From positions 930,001 through 994,000 of the forward strand of contig NZ_CP182343.1 in NCBI RefSeq assembly GCF_048571125.1: DNA of 64,000 bases. Direction: 5' to 3'. The stretch is from Arcobacter siniprincipis (GTDB lineage Bacteria; Campylobacterota; Campylobacteria; Campylobacterales; Arcobacteraceae). Below, in pieces: positions 53,506 to 61,276 of this stretch. The position numbers were made by a program, and so were the translations under genes. The stretch's first letter is position 1. Every line of letters starts with the position of its first letter. The notes beneath the pieces are model-generated. The model was not told the DNA's origin, made no database searches, and saw only the letters and a program-made list of their open reading frames with translations.

Positions 53506-53538
53506 GATAAAAGAGACCTTTTAAGAGGGCTCTTTATC
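53506..53538. terminator. Probable bidirectional terminator
   Basis: Imperfect hairpin: GATAAAAGAG pairs with CTCTTTATC (one bulge), extended by ACC/GGGC, with T-rich and A-rich flanks. It lies between the convergent esterase and small hypothetical genes. Confidence 0.55.
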
Positions 53539-53541
53539 ATA

Positions 53542-53733
53542 CTATTTAGCTGAATATAGTAAGTCTTCAAGCCACTTTGTAGCATCTTCTATATTTTCAA
53601 ATCTTTTAGATTTTGCAACTTGGTCTTGTCCCTCATAAAATCTAACTCTAATCCCATCTTCAACATGATCAATCTTAGTTCTAGTGATCTTATCTAGATT
53701 TAAATGTACTCTTTCATTTAACTTTATAAACAT
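53542..53733 (-). CDS. Small conserved-looking hypothetical protein, 63 aa
   Basis: A 63-residue protein beginning MFIKLNERVHLNLDKIT, with beta-rich N-terminal strands and a C-terminal helix (NIEDATKWLEDLLYSAK). No cysteine, signal or membrane segment. A good AAAAGGAAA site precedes the ATG. It follows tupC by about 48 bases and may share its transcript. Not recognised. Confidence 0.65.
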   Translation of the reverse strand: MFIKLNERVHLNLDKITRTKIDHVEDGIRVRFYEGQDQVAKSKRFENIEDATKWLEDLLYSAK

Positions 53734-53781
53734 TTTTTTCCTTTTGGTAAACTATTTTTTATAATTATACATAGTTATATA

Positions 53782-54804
53782 TTAAATCCAACAAATATTT
53801 TCAGTAGAGATATTTATATAAATCTTATCCCCTGGCAATAATCTTTGTGTTTCCATATCTTTTCTAGAAATTTTACAATTAAAAGGAATACTTGCAATAA
53901 AAAACTCAATTAAAAGTAAATCTCCATCTTCTTGTTGATGTATTGAGTTAATAACCCCTTTTAATGTTTCATCTGTAATCATATGTTCACAATCTGTTCT
54001 ACATATTTTTATGTAATCAGAATTTATCATTACAACAGAATCTCTTTTTTTATCAAATGAATTTTTAATAGTTAACTTTTGTCCATCACTAAAATTTTTC
54101 ACTAGATTTAAATCTTCATCTTTTTCCCAAGGTGAAAAAAGAAGATTAACACTACCACTTTCCACTACATTTCCCTGAAAAAGAGCTATTTTTTTATCAC
54201 AAATATTATTTAACCAATGGTTGTCATGACTTGAGATTAAGATAGTTGTATGCCATTTTTGTTTTGCTGATAATATTGCTTCTTTTATAAGTTGTGCTGA
54301 ATTTGTGTCTACTCCTGAGGTTGGTTCATCAAGTATCAAAACTTTTGGCTTTAATATAAGTCTTGCAGCTAAAGCAACTCTTTGTGCTTCTCCCCCTGAT
54401 AATTGACTCCACTTTCGTGTACTAAACGAACTTTCAAGTCCAACTAAAGATAAAGCTTCATTTACCTTTTTTTCTAAATTTTCTGTTTGGTCTCTAAGTC
54501 TTATTCCATAAGCGACATTTTCAAAAACAGTTCTTTTTAAAAGGTATGGATTTTGAGGTACCATTACAATATCTTTTTTGGTTTCCACATCAATCTTGTT
54601 ATTTATAATACCATTAAAAAAGATATTTCCACTACTTGGCTTATCAATAAAAGATAAAAGAGAAAATAGTGTAGACTTTCCACTTCCATTTGGTCCAAAG
54701 AATCCTATTATTTGATTATCATTTAGTTTTAGATTCTCAATGTAAAGTACTTTTTTATTTTCATAATATTGCTCAATATTTTGAAGTTCATATAAGTGTT
54801 TCAT
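53782..54804 (-). CDS. tupC: Tungstate ABC transporter, ATP-binding protein
   Basis: About 340 residues. It has Walker A GPNGSGKST, signature LSGGEAQRVALAARL, Walker B KVLILDEPTSGVD and the H-loop in TILISSHDNHW. A C-terminal TOBE/MOP-like domain (about 250-340) may bind the oxyanion and regulate transport. The frame has an ATG three codons earlier, but the ATG giving MKHLYELQ makes an ATGA overlap with tupB and better ribosome-site spacing. Confidence 0.88.
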   Translation of the reverse strand: MKHLYELQNIEQYYENKKVLYIENLKLNDNQIIGFFGPNGSGKSTLFSLLSFIDKPSSGNIFFNGIINNKIDVETKKDIVMVPQNPYLLKRTVFENVAYGIRLRDQTENLEKKVNEALSLVGLESSFSTRKWSQLSGGEAQRVALAARLILKPKVLILDEPTSGVDTNSAQLIKEAILSAKQKWHTTILISSHDNHWLNNICDKKIALFQGNVVESGSVNLLFSPWEKDEDLNLVKNFSDGQKLTIKNSFDKKRDSVVMINSDYIKICRTDCEHMITDETLKGVINSIHQQEDGDLLLIEFFIASIPFNCKISRKDMETQRLLPGDKIYINISTENICWI

Positions 54805-55496
54805 TGAGTCCATTTCCTTTTCAATTGAGATAGTGCTATATTTACAATTAATGCAACTGCAAATAGAACTAATCCAAGTGCAATACCTGTCACAAACTCA
54901 CCTTTACCCGTTTCTAAAGCAATTGCAGTTGTTACTGTTCTAGTGTGGTATTTGATATTACCACCAACCATCATAGAAATACCTATTTCTGTAATAATTC
55001 TTCCATAAGCTGTCATTGCTGCTGTCATAATTCCAAATCTTGCTTCAACAAGTGTTGCAGTTAATATTTGAAAAGAGTTTGCACCAAGTCCTTTAAGAGA
55101 GGTATAAAGTCTTTTATCTACTGCTTCGACTTGTGTTGCAGTTAAAGCTATAATAATAGGCAAACCAAGAACTATTTGACCAATTATTATGGCTTTTTGT
55201 GAAAAAAGAAGACCATATTCCCCAAATGGACCAACACGAGAAAGCATTGTATATGCAACTAATCCAATTACAACAGTTGGTAATGCCAATAGGGTATCCA
55301 CTATAGTTCTAATAACTGCTTTTCCAAAAAAGTTGTAATACCCAAGGGCAAAGCCCAAAGGTAAGCCTATTAGTAAACTAATAAATAAAGACCAAGATGA
55401 TACAGTTATTGTTGTACTAATAGCAGAGTAAACACTTTCGTTTCCTGCTACTAGTAACTCTACTGCCTCTTTGAAACCATCACGGAATAGATTCAT
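54801..55496 (-). CDS. tupB: Tungstate ABC transporter, permease
   Basis: A 231-residue inner-membrane permease with about five or six helices and the binding-protein-dependent loop LYTSLKGLGANSFQILTATLVEARFGIM (EAA-type region). It also has GRIITEIGISMMVGGNIKYHTRTVTTAIALE, characteristic of TupB. Lies between tupA and tupC. Confidence 0.9.
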   Translation of the reverse strand: MNLFRDGFKEAVELLVAGNESVYSAISTTITVSSWSLFISLLIGLPLGFALGYYNFFGKAVIRTIVDTLLALPTVVIGLVAYTMLSRVGPFGEYGLLFSQKAIIIGQIVLGLPIIIALTATQVEAVDKRLYTSLKGLGANSFQILTATLVEARFGIMTAAMTAYGRIITEIGISMMVGGNIKYHTRTVTTAIALETGKGEFVTGIALGLVLFAVALIVNIALSQLKRKWTQ

Positions 55497-55521
55497 TCTA
55501 CTTTTTAACCCTTACTTTAAT

Positions 55522-56340
55522 TTATTTATCTGCATTAGGAATAAACAGTGCTTGTCCTAATAATCTAAAATCAGCGATTACTTTTTGAGTTTCAGGTTTA
55601 GTTACCCAACTTGTGAATTCTGTTGCAAGTTCTGGTTTAACATTTGGACATTTTTCTTTGTTGATTGTTATAACTGAGTATTGGTTAAATAAAGTTTTAT
55701 TACCTTCAACTACAACTTTCATTGTATTTTTATCACCTGTTTGTGACATATACTTAATCCAAGTTCCTCTATCTGTCATTGTATATCCATTTTTTTCAGC
55801 AGCCATATTGATAGTTCTTAACATACCTTGACCTGTTTGTACATACCAATTTGATTCAGCTTTTGCATCAACATTTGCATTTTTCCATAAAGATAACTCT
55901 TTTTTATTTGTACCTGAGTTGTCTCCTCTTGAAAAGAATTTTGCTTCCTTTGTTTTTATAACATTAAGTGCATTATCAGGGGTCATACCTGATACTTGTG
56001 CTGGATCAGATTTTGGTCCAATAATTACAAAGTCATTGTACATAACTTGTTTTCTATTAATTCCATATCCAGTAGCTACAAATTTTTTCTCACTAGCAGG
56101 TGCATGTACAAATAATACATCAACATCGCAGTTGCTTCCCATTTTAAGTGCTTTACCAGTTCCTGTTGCAACCCATTTTAGTGTTGTACCTGTGTCTTTA
56201 GCAAATTTTGGAGCTAAATAATCTAAAAGTCCTGTATTATCTGTACTTGTTGTTGTAGCCATCATAAGTGAATCTTTTGCAAATAATGAAGATGCTATAA
56301 TCGCGCTTAATCCTAGTGTAAATAATGTTTTTTTAATCAT
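55522..56340 (-). CDS. tupA: Tungstate ABC transporter, periplasmic binding protein
   Basis: A 272-residue secreted binding protein: signal peptide about 1-21 (ending LFA), then ATTTSTDNTGLLDYLAP, where TTTS is the tungstate-selective TupA motif. FFSRGDNSGTNKKEL is the second oxyanion-binding loop. This motif separates TupA from ModA and argues that tungstate serves the formate dehydrogenase, though molybdate may also be used. Twelve bases after moeA. Confidence 0.92.
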   Translation of the reverse strand: MIKKTLFTLGLSAIIASSLFAKDSLMMATTTSTDNTGLLDYLAPKFAKDTGTTLKWVATGTGKALKMGSNCDVDVLFVHAPASEKKFVATGYGINRKQVMYNDFVIIGPKSDPAQVSGMTPDNALNVIKTKEAKFFSRGDNSGTNKKELSLWKNANVDAKAESNWYVQTGQGMLRTINMAAEKNGYTMTDRGTWIKYMSQTGDKNTMKVVVEGNKTLFNQYSVITINKEKCPNVKPELATEFTSWVTKPETQKVIADFRLLGQALFIPNADK

Positions 56341-56352
56341 ATTGTTTCCTTT

Positions 56353-57600
56353 TTAGTTAAATATATTAATTTGTGTATTTTGTAATTTTTTATTGAATTC
56401 TATTACTCTAATCTCTTGATTTTCACTTATTAATGATGTGGAATCATTAGTAACTAAAATTGTGTTACTCTCATAAAGTGCTGTAATCATTCCTGATCCA
56501 TATTTGTTGTTTCTTGTCACATAAAACTTCGCATTTTTAATCGTTCCTAATACTATATTTACCCTCCCTTTTTTAGTTTTAAATTCTGTTTTATTTTCAG
56601 CTTTTGATATATCATGGTAGTATTCATTTGCTCCTTGTAGTTTTTTTAACATAGGAATTACAAATAAATATATATTTACCATTGCTGTAAGTGGATTACC
56701 TGGCAAACAAATCACTACTGTTTTATCCATTTTCCCCATCATAATAGGTCTACCTGGTTTTATATTTACACCATGAAAAGCTGTTTCTAAACCATTTTGT
56801 AAGAATGCCTCTCCTACAAAATCAGCATCCCCCATTGAAATACCGCCTGTTGTAATTATTACATCATAGCTTTTTAGATTACTGATATATTCTTTTGATT
56901 TTTCTAAGTTGTCAGGAACTACACCACAATAAGTGGCATCAAATCCTTTTTCTTTTAGTTGAGAAATTAAAGCAAAAGAGTTACAGTTATATATCTCTTC
57001 TTCATCTGCATTTTCCCAAGGTTCTTTTATCTCATTTCCTGTTGAAACAATGGCGATAGATATTTTCTTATAAACTTCAACCATAACAATACCTTGAGAA
57101 GCTAAAAGAGTAACATGAGATGAATTTATCTCTTCTCCTTTAGTAAAAAGAATATTTCCTTCTTTTTGTTCTTCTCCTTTTAATCGTAGGTTTGACCCTT
57201 TTTTTATATCTTGAGGAACGGAAACACTCTCTTTTGTTACATTAGTACAATTTTCTATTGGAATAATAGTATCAGCATCACTTGGAACTTTTGCTCCTGT
57301 CATGATTTTATAACATTCATTATCTTTTAATGACTCTTTTACTTTTTCATTTTTATCACCTGCAAAAATCACTTTGTTGATTTTTAATGTTTTGCCTGCA
57401 TCAGCAAACTTTATAGCAAAGCCATCCATAGCAGAGTTGTCAAAAGAGGGAAGGTTCTTTCTACAAATAATATCTTTTGATATTATTCTTCCTAAAGAAG
57501 ATGAAAGAGGTACTATCTCTACTTTAGAAATTTTATTTACCAATTCTAAGCTTTTTGAAAAAGCTTCTTCAAAGTCTAAAAAGTTTAATTTTTGATTCAT
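56353..57600 (-). CDS. moeA: Molybdopterin molybdenumtransferase
   Basis: A 415-residue enzyme inserting Mo or W into adenylylated molybdopterin. It has the N-terminal SFDNSAMDGFAIK, KIMTGAKVPSDADTIIPIE, the MoCF-biosynthesis loop IITTGGISMGDADFV, and ICLPGNPLTAMVN. It starts one base after the NifS-like gene stop and is followed by tupA: metal import and insertion in one operon. Confidence 0.94.
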   Translation of the reverse strand: MNQKLNFLDFEEAFSKSLELVNKISKVEIVPLSSSLGRIISKDIICRKNLPSFDNSAMDGFAIKFADAGKTLKINKVIFAGDKNEKVKESLKDNECYKIMTGAKVPSDADTIIPIENCTNVTKESVSVPQDIKKGSNLRLKGEEQKEGNILFTKGEEINSSHVTLLASQGIVMVEVYKKISIAIVSTGNEIKEPWENADEEEIYNCNSFALISQLKEKGFDATYCGVVPDNLEKSKEYISNLKSYDVIITTGGISMGDADFVGEAFLQNGLETAFHGVNIKPGRPIMMGKMDKTVVICLPGNPLTAMVNIYLFVIPMLKKLQGANEYYHDISKAENKTEFKTKKGRVNIVLGTIKNAKFYVTRNNKYGSGMITALYESNTILVTNDSTSLISENQEIRVIEFNKKLQNTQINIFN

Positions 57601-58593
57601 TTATTTTCCTTCATTTAAAACTTTTATTTGTCTATATTTTTTTGCTAGTTTTTTAACTATTTTTTCAACTTCTTCTTTAGTATATTCTCTATCAAAACTA
57701 AATGAAATAGAGTTTCGGCTAGTTGTTTCATCATATCCCATAGCTTGGATGATTCGTGAAGGTTTTGAAAGACCTAACGAACAGCCTTCACCATTTGTAA
57801 TATGTATATTATCTAAGGCTAAGGTTCTTATTAATTCTCTTGCTTTTATTCCTTTAAGTGCAAAATGTAAAGAATAGGGTAGAGTTAGTTTATTATCTAC
57901 AAAAAAGTAGATATCATCTTTTAAAACTTCTTTTAGATTTTCTTCAAATAGTTTTTTTGATGTTTCATTAAAAGTTTGATTTCTCAAAGCTTCATATATT
58001 AAATCAACTGCTATTGGATTTGTAAAACCTATTGATTTTTCATCAAATAATTCATCATCAAAAAGTATTACTCCATCAAATGAAAAGCCAGCAAGTTTAT
58101 AACAATCAAAATATATAGCATCACTAGTTTTATCAATAGCTACACTTGCATTTGAGATTATTTTTGTTTTGGATAAACTTTTTATTTCTTCAAGGTTTAT
58201 TTTGACAAAAGTATCCATTACATATGAAGATATAAAAGCAAAATCAATCTTTATATTTGAAATATCTTTTATATTTAGTGTGCCATTTTTTTGTAAATTT
58301 ATCCAAGTTAATTTAAACCCTAATTCTTCAAACTCTTTTCCAGCTTCTACTAAACTTTGTGTTTCACCAACAGAAATAGCTATTTTACCTTTTTTATTTA
58401 ATTGAATTAATAGGTCTAAAAATCCAGCTTTACAAAAAGAAAAAGTATTTAATCTAGAAAAATTATATTTTCCTAAAAATTCTTTCTCTAAATTTAAGTA
58501 TTCAATATTATCACTTAGAATATTCAATTTTAATTCATCTCTAATATGGAAATTTTGCATATTATTATATTGCAAAATATTTAGTTTATGCAT
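57601..58593 (-). CDS. Degenerate NifS-like (cysteine desulfurase-family) protein
   Basis: A 330-residue fold-type I PLP-family protein related to cysteine desulfurases. It keeps the C-terminal active-site loop ITNGEGCSLGLSKPSR with C271 and SISFSFDREYTKEEVEKIVKKL, and has a lysine at the PLP position (K166 in CYKLAGFSFDG). The usual S-x-H-K and D-x-Q cofactor motifs are not recognisable, and the N-terminal part is short. Its position between modE-like and moeA genes, beside fdhD, suggests sulfur donation to FdhD or the cofactor; a shuttle that lost desulfurase activity is equally possible. Confidence 0.7.
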   Translation of the reverse strand: MHKLNILQYNNMQNFHIRDELKLNILSDNIEYLNLEKEFLGKYNFSRLNTFSFCKAGFLDLLIQLNKKGKIAISVGETQSLVEAGKEFEELGFKLTWINLQKNGTLNIKDISNIKIDFAFISSYVMDTFVKINLEEIKSLSKTKIISNASVAIDKTSDAIYFDCYKLAGFSFDGVILFDDELFDEKSIGFTNPIAVDLIYEALRNQTFNETSKKLFEENLKEVLKDDIYFFVDNKLTLPYSLHFALKGIKARELIRTLALDNIHITNGEGCSLGLSKPSRIIQAMGYDETTSRNSISFSFDREYTKEEVEKIVKKLAKKYRQIKVLNEGK

Positions 58594-58963
58594 TTGTATT
58601 TTCCTTTGTGCTAATAATTTTATCCTCTTTTAGAATAAATAGTTCATTAAATCTTTTTTGAGCAAACTCTTTTATATCTTCATCAAGAGTTTTATACAAG
58701 TTTACTAATTCTTTAGCTTTTGGGGTTAGTTTAGTGCCACTACCTTCCCCTCTACCTTTTTGTGTAATAACTAAATCATCTTCTATATAATTCTCTAAGA
58801 TTTTTATATGACTCCATGCTTTTTTGTAATTCATACCTACTTTTTGTGCAGTTTTTGAAATAGAACCTGTTAAGTCAATGTATTCTAATATTTCAGTTTT
58901 CCCACTTCCAAAAATAAGGTTTTTATTATCATCCTCAATCCAAACTTTAACTTTTATGTTCAT
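58586..58963 (-). CDS. ModE-like winged-helix regulator
   Basis: A 125-residue protein corresponding to the N-terminal DNA-binding domain of ModE, with no molybdate-binding MOP domains. The helix-turn-helix is TGSISKTAQKVGMNYKKAWSHI followed by a wing with KGRGEGSGTKLTPKAKEL. Short ModE proteins in Campylobacterota control molybdate and tungstate transport; the same is expected here. It overlaps the genes on both sides, so it is made with the operon it probably regulates. Confidence 0.88.
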   Translation of the reverse strand: MNIKVKVWIEDDNKNLIFGSGKTEILEYIDLTGSISKTAQKVGMNYKKAWSHIKILENYIEDDLVITQKGRGEGSGTKLTPKAKELVNLYKTLDEDIKEFAQKRFNELFILKEDKIISTKENTNA

Positions 58964-59375
58964 TTTTTAAACCTTTCTTTTCTCTAAAGCATCCAAGTTG
59001 ACAATGTGTAACTTCAATATCAGAATTTTTTACAGTAGAACCTACTGTTTTAAGTGTAGATTTTTGTGCTTCATCCCATAAAACTTTGCACTCTAAAGTT
59101 TTATGTCCCATATAGTTTTGTTTGATTCTGTTGTATACATTTATATTTGGATCTTTAAATTTTAGCTTTCCAAAAACTCCAAGCTCACAATTTGTAATTT
59201 TTATACCTAAGCTTTTTGTAATAGCAGACATCTCCATTGGTTTTCTTCCTATTTTTCTTGCCACTTTAAAAGCTTTTAGACAAGAGAGTTTCCCCTCTTC
59301 ATCTAAGTTTGTATATAGAAACTCTTTTTGAGTATCATCAAGTTGTATATTTACTTTATCATCTATACTAGACAT
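58947..59375 (-). CDS. Protein with a duplicated C-x-LG-x-F motif, formate dehydrogenase maturation cluster
   Basis: A 142-residue soluble protein built from two related halves. The first has C32 in LSCLKAFKVAR and C63 in ITNCELGVFGK; the second has C96 in LECKVLWDEAQ and C125 in VTHCQLGCF. Each half thus holds a Cys about 30 residues before a CxLGxF motif. I do not recognise a described function. It overlaps fdhD by 8 bases and the modE-like gene by 17, so it belongs to the maturation operon. A metal-, sulfur- or DNA-binding role is possible. Confidence 0.7.
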   Translation of the reverse strand: MSSIDDKVNIQLDDTQKEFLYTNLDEEGKLSCLKAFKVARKIGRKPMEMSAITKSLGIKITNCELGVFGKLKFKDPNINVYNRIKQNYMGHKTLECKVLWDEAQKSTLKTVGSTVKNSDIEVTHCQLGCFREKKGLKNEHKS

Positions 59376-60159
59376 CTATTCTCCCACTATGAGTATATAA
59401 ATTCATCTTTTTACCTCTAGCAAAACCAATTAATGTAAGTCCATGTTTATGAGCTGTTTGGACTCCAAGATAAGTTGGAGCTGTTCTTGAAACTATAATT
59501 GGGATTTTATGCATAACAGCTTTTGTAACCATTTCTGAACTTAATCTTCCTGATACAAAAAGTATAGACTTTGTTGTATCTAGTTTTTGAAGTTTACATT
59601 TCCCCATAACTTTATCAATTGCATTATGTCTTCCAATATCTTCTGCTGTAATAGTTGATCCTTCAAGCAAATAAATCATAGCTTTGTGTACACATCCTGT
59701 TAAATTATAAAGTTCACTCTCTTGATAAAACTTTTTAACTTCTGTATAAATAGTTTCAGGTTTTATTTTAAAAGCAGTTTGATTAAAGGGTATTTCTAAA
59801 CTGCCTTCAATATTGCCAGTGACTCCACCACCACAGCCACTGACTAATGTTTTTTCTTTATATAAGTTTTGTAAAGAATTTTGGTCAATTTTAGCTTTTA
59901 TGTCAACTCTTAAGCCATCTTTACTTACTTCTAAAACCTCAATATCATCTATACTTGATATAACATTTTCACTCATCAAAAAACCAATTGCATGAGCATC
60001 TTGATCTTTTGGTATAGTCATCATTGATATGGCTTTTTCTCCATTTAAAAATAGATTGAGACGTGCTTCTTCTATAGTCACATCTTCGAATTCATGAGCT
60101 TCATTTTCTATAAGTTTGTCAATTATTACTGTTTTTAAATATTTTGTGTTGTCATCCAT
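59368..60159 (-). CDS. fdhD: Formate dehydrogenase sulfurtransferase
   Basis: A 263-residue FdhD that passes sulfur from a cysteine desulfurase to the formate dehydrogenase cofactor. It has HAIGFLMSENVI, TGCVHKAMIYLL, DIGRHNAIDKVMGKC and FVSGRLSSEMVTKA. The region where the E. coli protein has a CxxC pair reads SGCGGGVTG here, with only C109. First gene of the operon running to tupC; AAGGAAAAG precedes the ATG. Confidence 0.93.
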   Translation of the reverse strand: MDDNTKYLKTVIIDKLIENEAHEFEDVTIEEARLNLFLNGEKAISMMTIPKDQDAHAIGFLMSENVISSIDDIEVLEVSKDGLRVDIKAKIDQNSLQNLYKEKTLVSGCGGGVTGNIEGSLEIPFNQTAFKIKPETIYTEVKKFYQESELYNLTGCVHKAMIYLLEGSTITAEDIGRHNAIDKVMGKCKLQKLDTTKSILFVSGRLSSEMVTKAVMHKIPIIVSRTAPTYLGVQTAHKHGLTLIGFARGKKMNLYTHSGRIDV

Positions 60160-60170
60160 ATCTTTTCCTT

Positions 60171-60192
60171 AATATGCGAAATATGCATATTT
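60171..60192 (-). promoter_or_regulatory. Candidate operator upstream of the fdhD operon
   Basis: A perfect 14-base palindrome, AAATATGCATATTT (60179-60192), next to a second AATATGC half (60171-60177). On the minus strand this gives two GCATATT repeats just before the ribosome site of fdhD. A ModE-like regulator gene lies in the operon, making it the first candidate ligand. Confidence 0.45.
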
Positions 60193-60205
60193 TAAATTAT
60201 CAAAA

Positions 60206-60229
60206 CTAGTGAATGCTGTTATTCACTAG
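60206..60229 (-). terminator. Intrinsic terminator after fdhC
   Basis: Perfect 9-base arms CTAGTGAAT and ATTCACTAG with a six-base loop. On the minus strand it is followed by TTTTGATAATTT, so it ends the fdhC transcript before the fdhD promoter. Confidence 0.75.
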
Positions 60230-60245
60230 CTTTGAATATTATACT

Positions 60246-61124
60246 TTATTTTTTTAATTTTTTATAAAAAATACTATGAAGTATTTCTACTTCTTCTTCT
60301 TCTTTATATCCTGTAAACATGCTATGAATAGCACCTTTTATTGCAAATACTGACATGTAAACATGTGTAAAGAATAAAGCTACCATTAACATTCCCATTA
60401 CATTGTGAAGTATTACGCTAACTCTCAATACATCAATTTGCATAATTCCCCATGATCTTAGTACTGCAATATGAAAATCTTGAAAATACATTATTGCACC
60501 TGTGATAATCATTAAAATACCACCAGCTGTACAAGTCCAAAACCACATTTTTTGTCCTGCATTAAATTTTCCTGCAGGAATAGGGTCTTTTCTTTTATTT
60601 AGGTATCCACCTAATATCTTAATCCATTGTATATCTGCTGCAATAGGTAACATTTCTTTGAACCACATTATAAGCATTGGAACAACTGCAATTGCAAAAA
60701 CAATTGTTGAAACAGCATGTAACTCTTTACAAACTCTAACAAATTCTCCACCATGGAAGAAACTTCCAAATACCATTACCAAACCAGTTGGTATTAGCAC
60801 TAAAAATGATATTCCTGCTAACCAATGTATTGTTCTATGAAAGAGAGTGAAAATAAAAATTTTCTTTCTATCATGTGAAAATATCATAGGTCCAATTATT
60901 GTATAATGAATAAAAAATACAACAGGAACACCAAAAGAAATAGCTAAAAATATAACAGAAAAATACTTAGCTTGCAAAATTGTAAAAATCATTGCTAAGT
61001 CTAAATTTCCTTCTTTTCCTTGATTTATTATATTAATTAATAAATCTTTCCCATAAATTGCACTATCTGCATTTGCATAAGTTGCAAATAGTAAAATAAA
61101 AAATGTCAACAAACTTTTTTTCAT
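60246..61124 (-). CDS. fdhC: Formate dehydrogenase gamma subunit (cytochrome b)
   Basis: A 292-residue membrane cytochrome b that passes electrons from FdhAB to menaquinone. It has an N-terminal signal-like helix (about 1-19), then about four helices with histidines suited as haem ligands: TLFHRTIHWLAG, KELHAVSTIVF, SVILHNVMGML and FFTHVYMS. This is the FdoI/FdnI-type topology plus an extra N-terminal part. A strong GAGGAGAG site precedes the ATG. It is separated from the upstream cytochrome b gene by 145 bases with a hairpin. Confidence 0.9.
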   Translation of the reverse strand: MKKSLLTFFILLFATYANADSAIYGKDLLINIINQGKEGNLDLAMIFTILQAKYFSVIFLAISFGVPVVFFIHYTIIGPMIFSHDRKKIFIFTLFHRTIHWLAGISFLVLIPTGLVMVFGSFFHGGEFVRVCKELHAVSTIVFAIAVVPMLIMWFKEMLPIAADIQWIKILGGYLNKRKDPIPAGKFNAGQKMWFWTCTAGGILMIITGAIMYFQDFHIAVLRSWGIMQIDVLRVSVILHNVMGMLMVALFFTHVYMSVFAIKGAIHSMFTGYKEEEEVEILHSIFYKKLKK

Positions 61125-61252
61125 GAATCTCTCCTCAAAAATTCAATAAAACTTTAGTCATAAAAAAAATCTTATCAACTTATTAATTCAAATAAATTAA
61201 ATAGCATAATAATATTTTGTCTTCAAACTATAATAATATAAATTTAATATAG

Positions 61253-61276
61253 TAAATAAGCTATCAAGCTTATTTA
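61253..61276 (-). terminator. Hairpin at the end of the fdhA-fdhB-cytochrome b run
   Basis: Perfect 10-base arms TAAATAAGCT and AGCTTATTTA with a four-base loop, overlapping the stop codon of the cytochrome gene. The following minus-strand sequence is AT-rich but lacks a clean U-run, so it may terminate partially or protect the mRNA end. Confidence 0.5.

Noticed and set aside
55919..56221. Plus-strand ORF of 100 codons opposite tupA
   Set aside because: Fully antisense to the clearly coding tupA; no ribosome site and no recognisable domain.
60502..60840. Plus-strand ORF of 112 codons opposite fdhC
   Set aside because: A shadow frame of a well-supported membrane subunit gene; composition reflects the antisense of hydrophobic codons.
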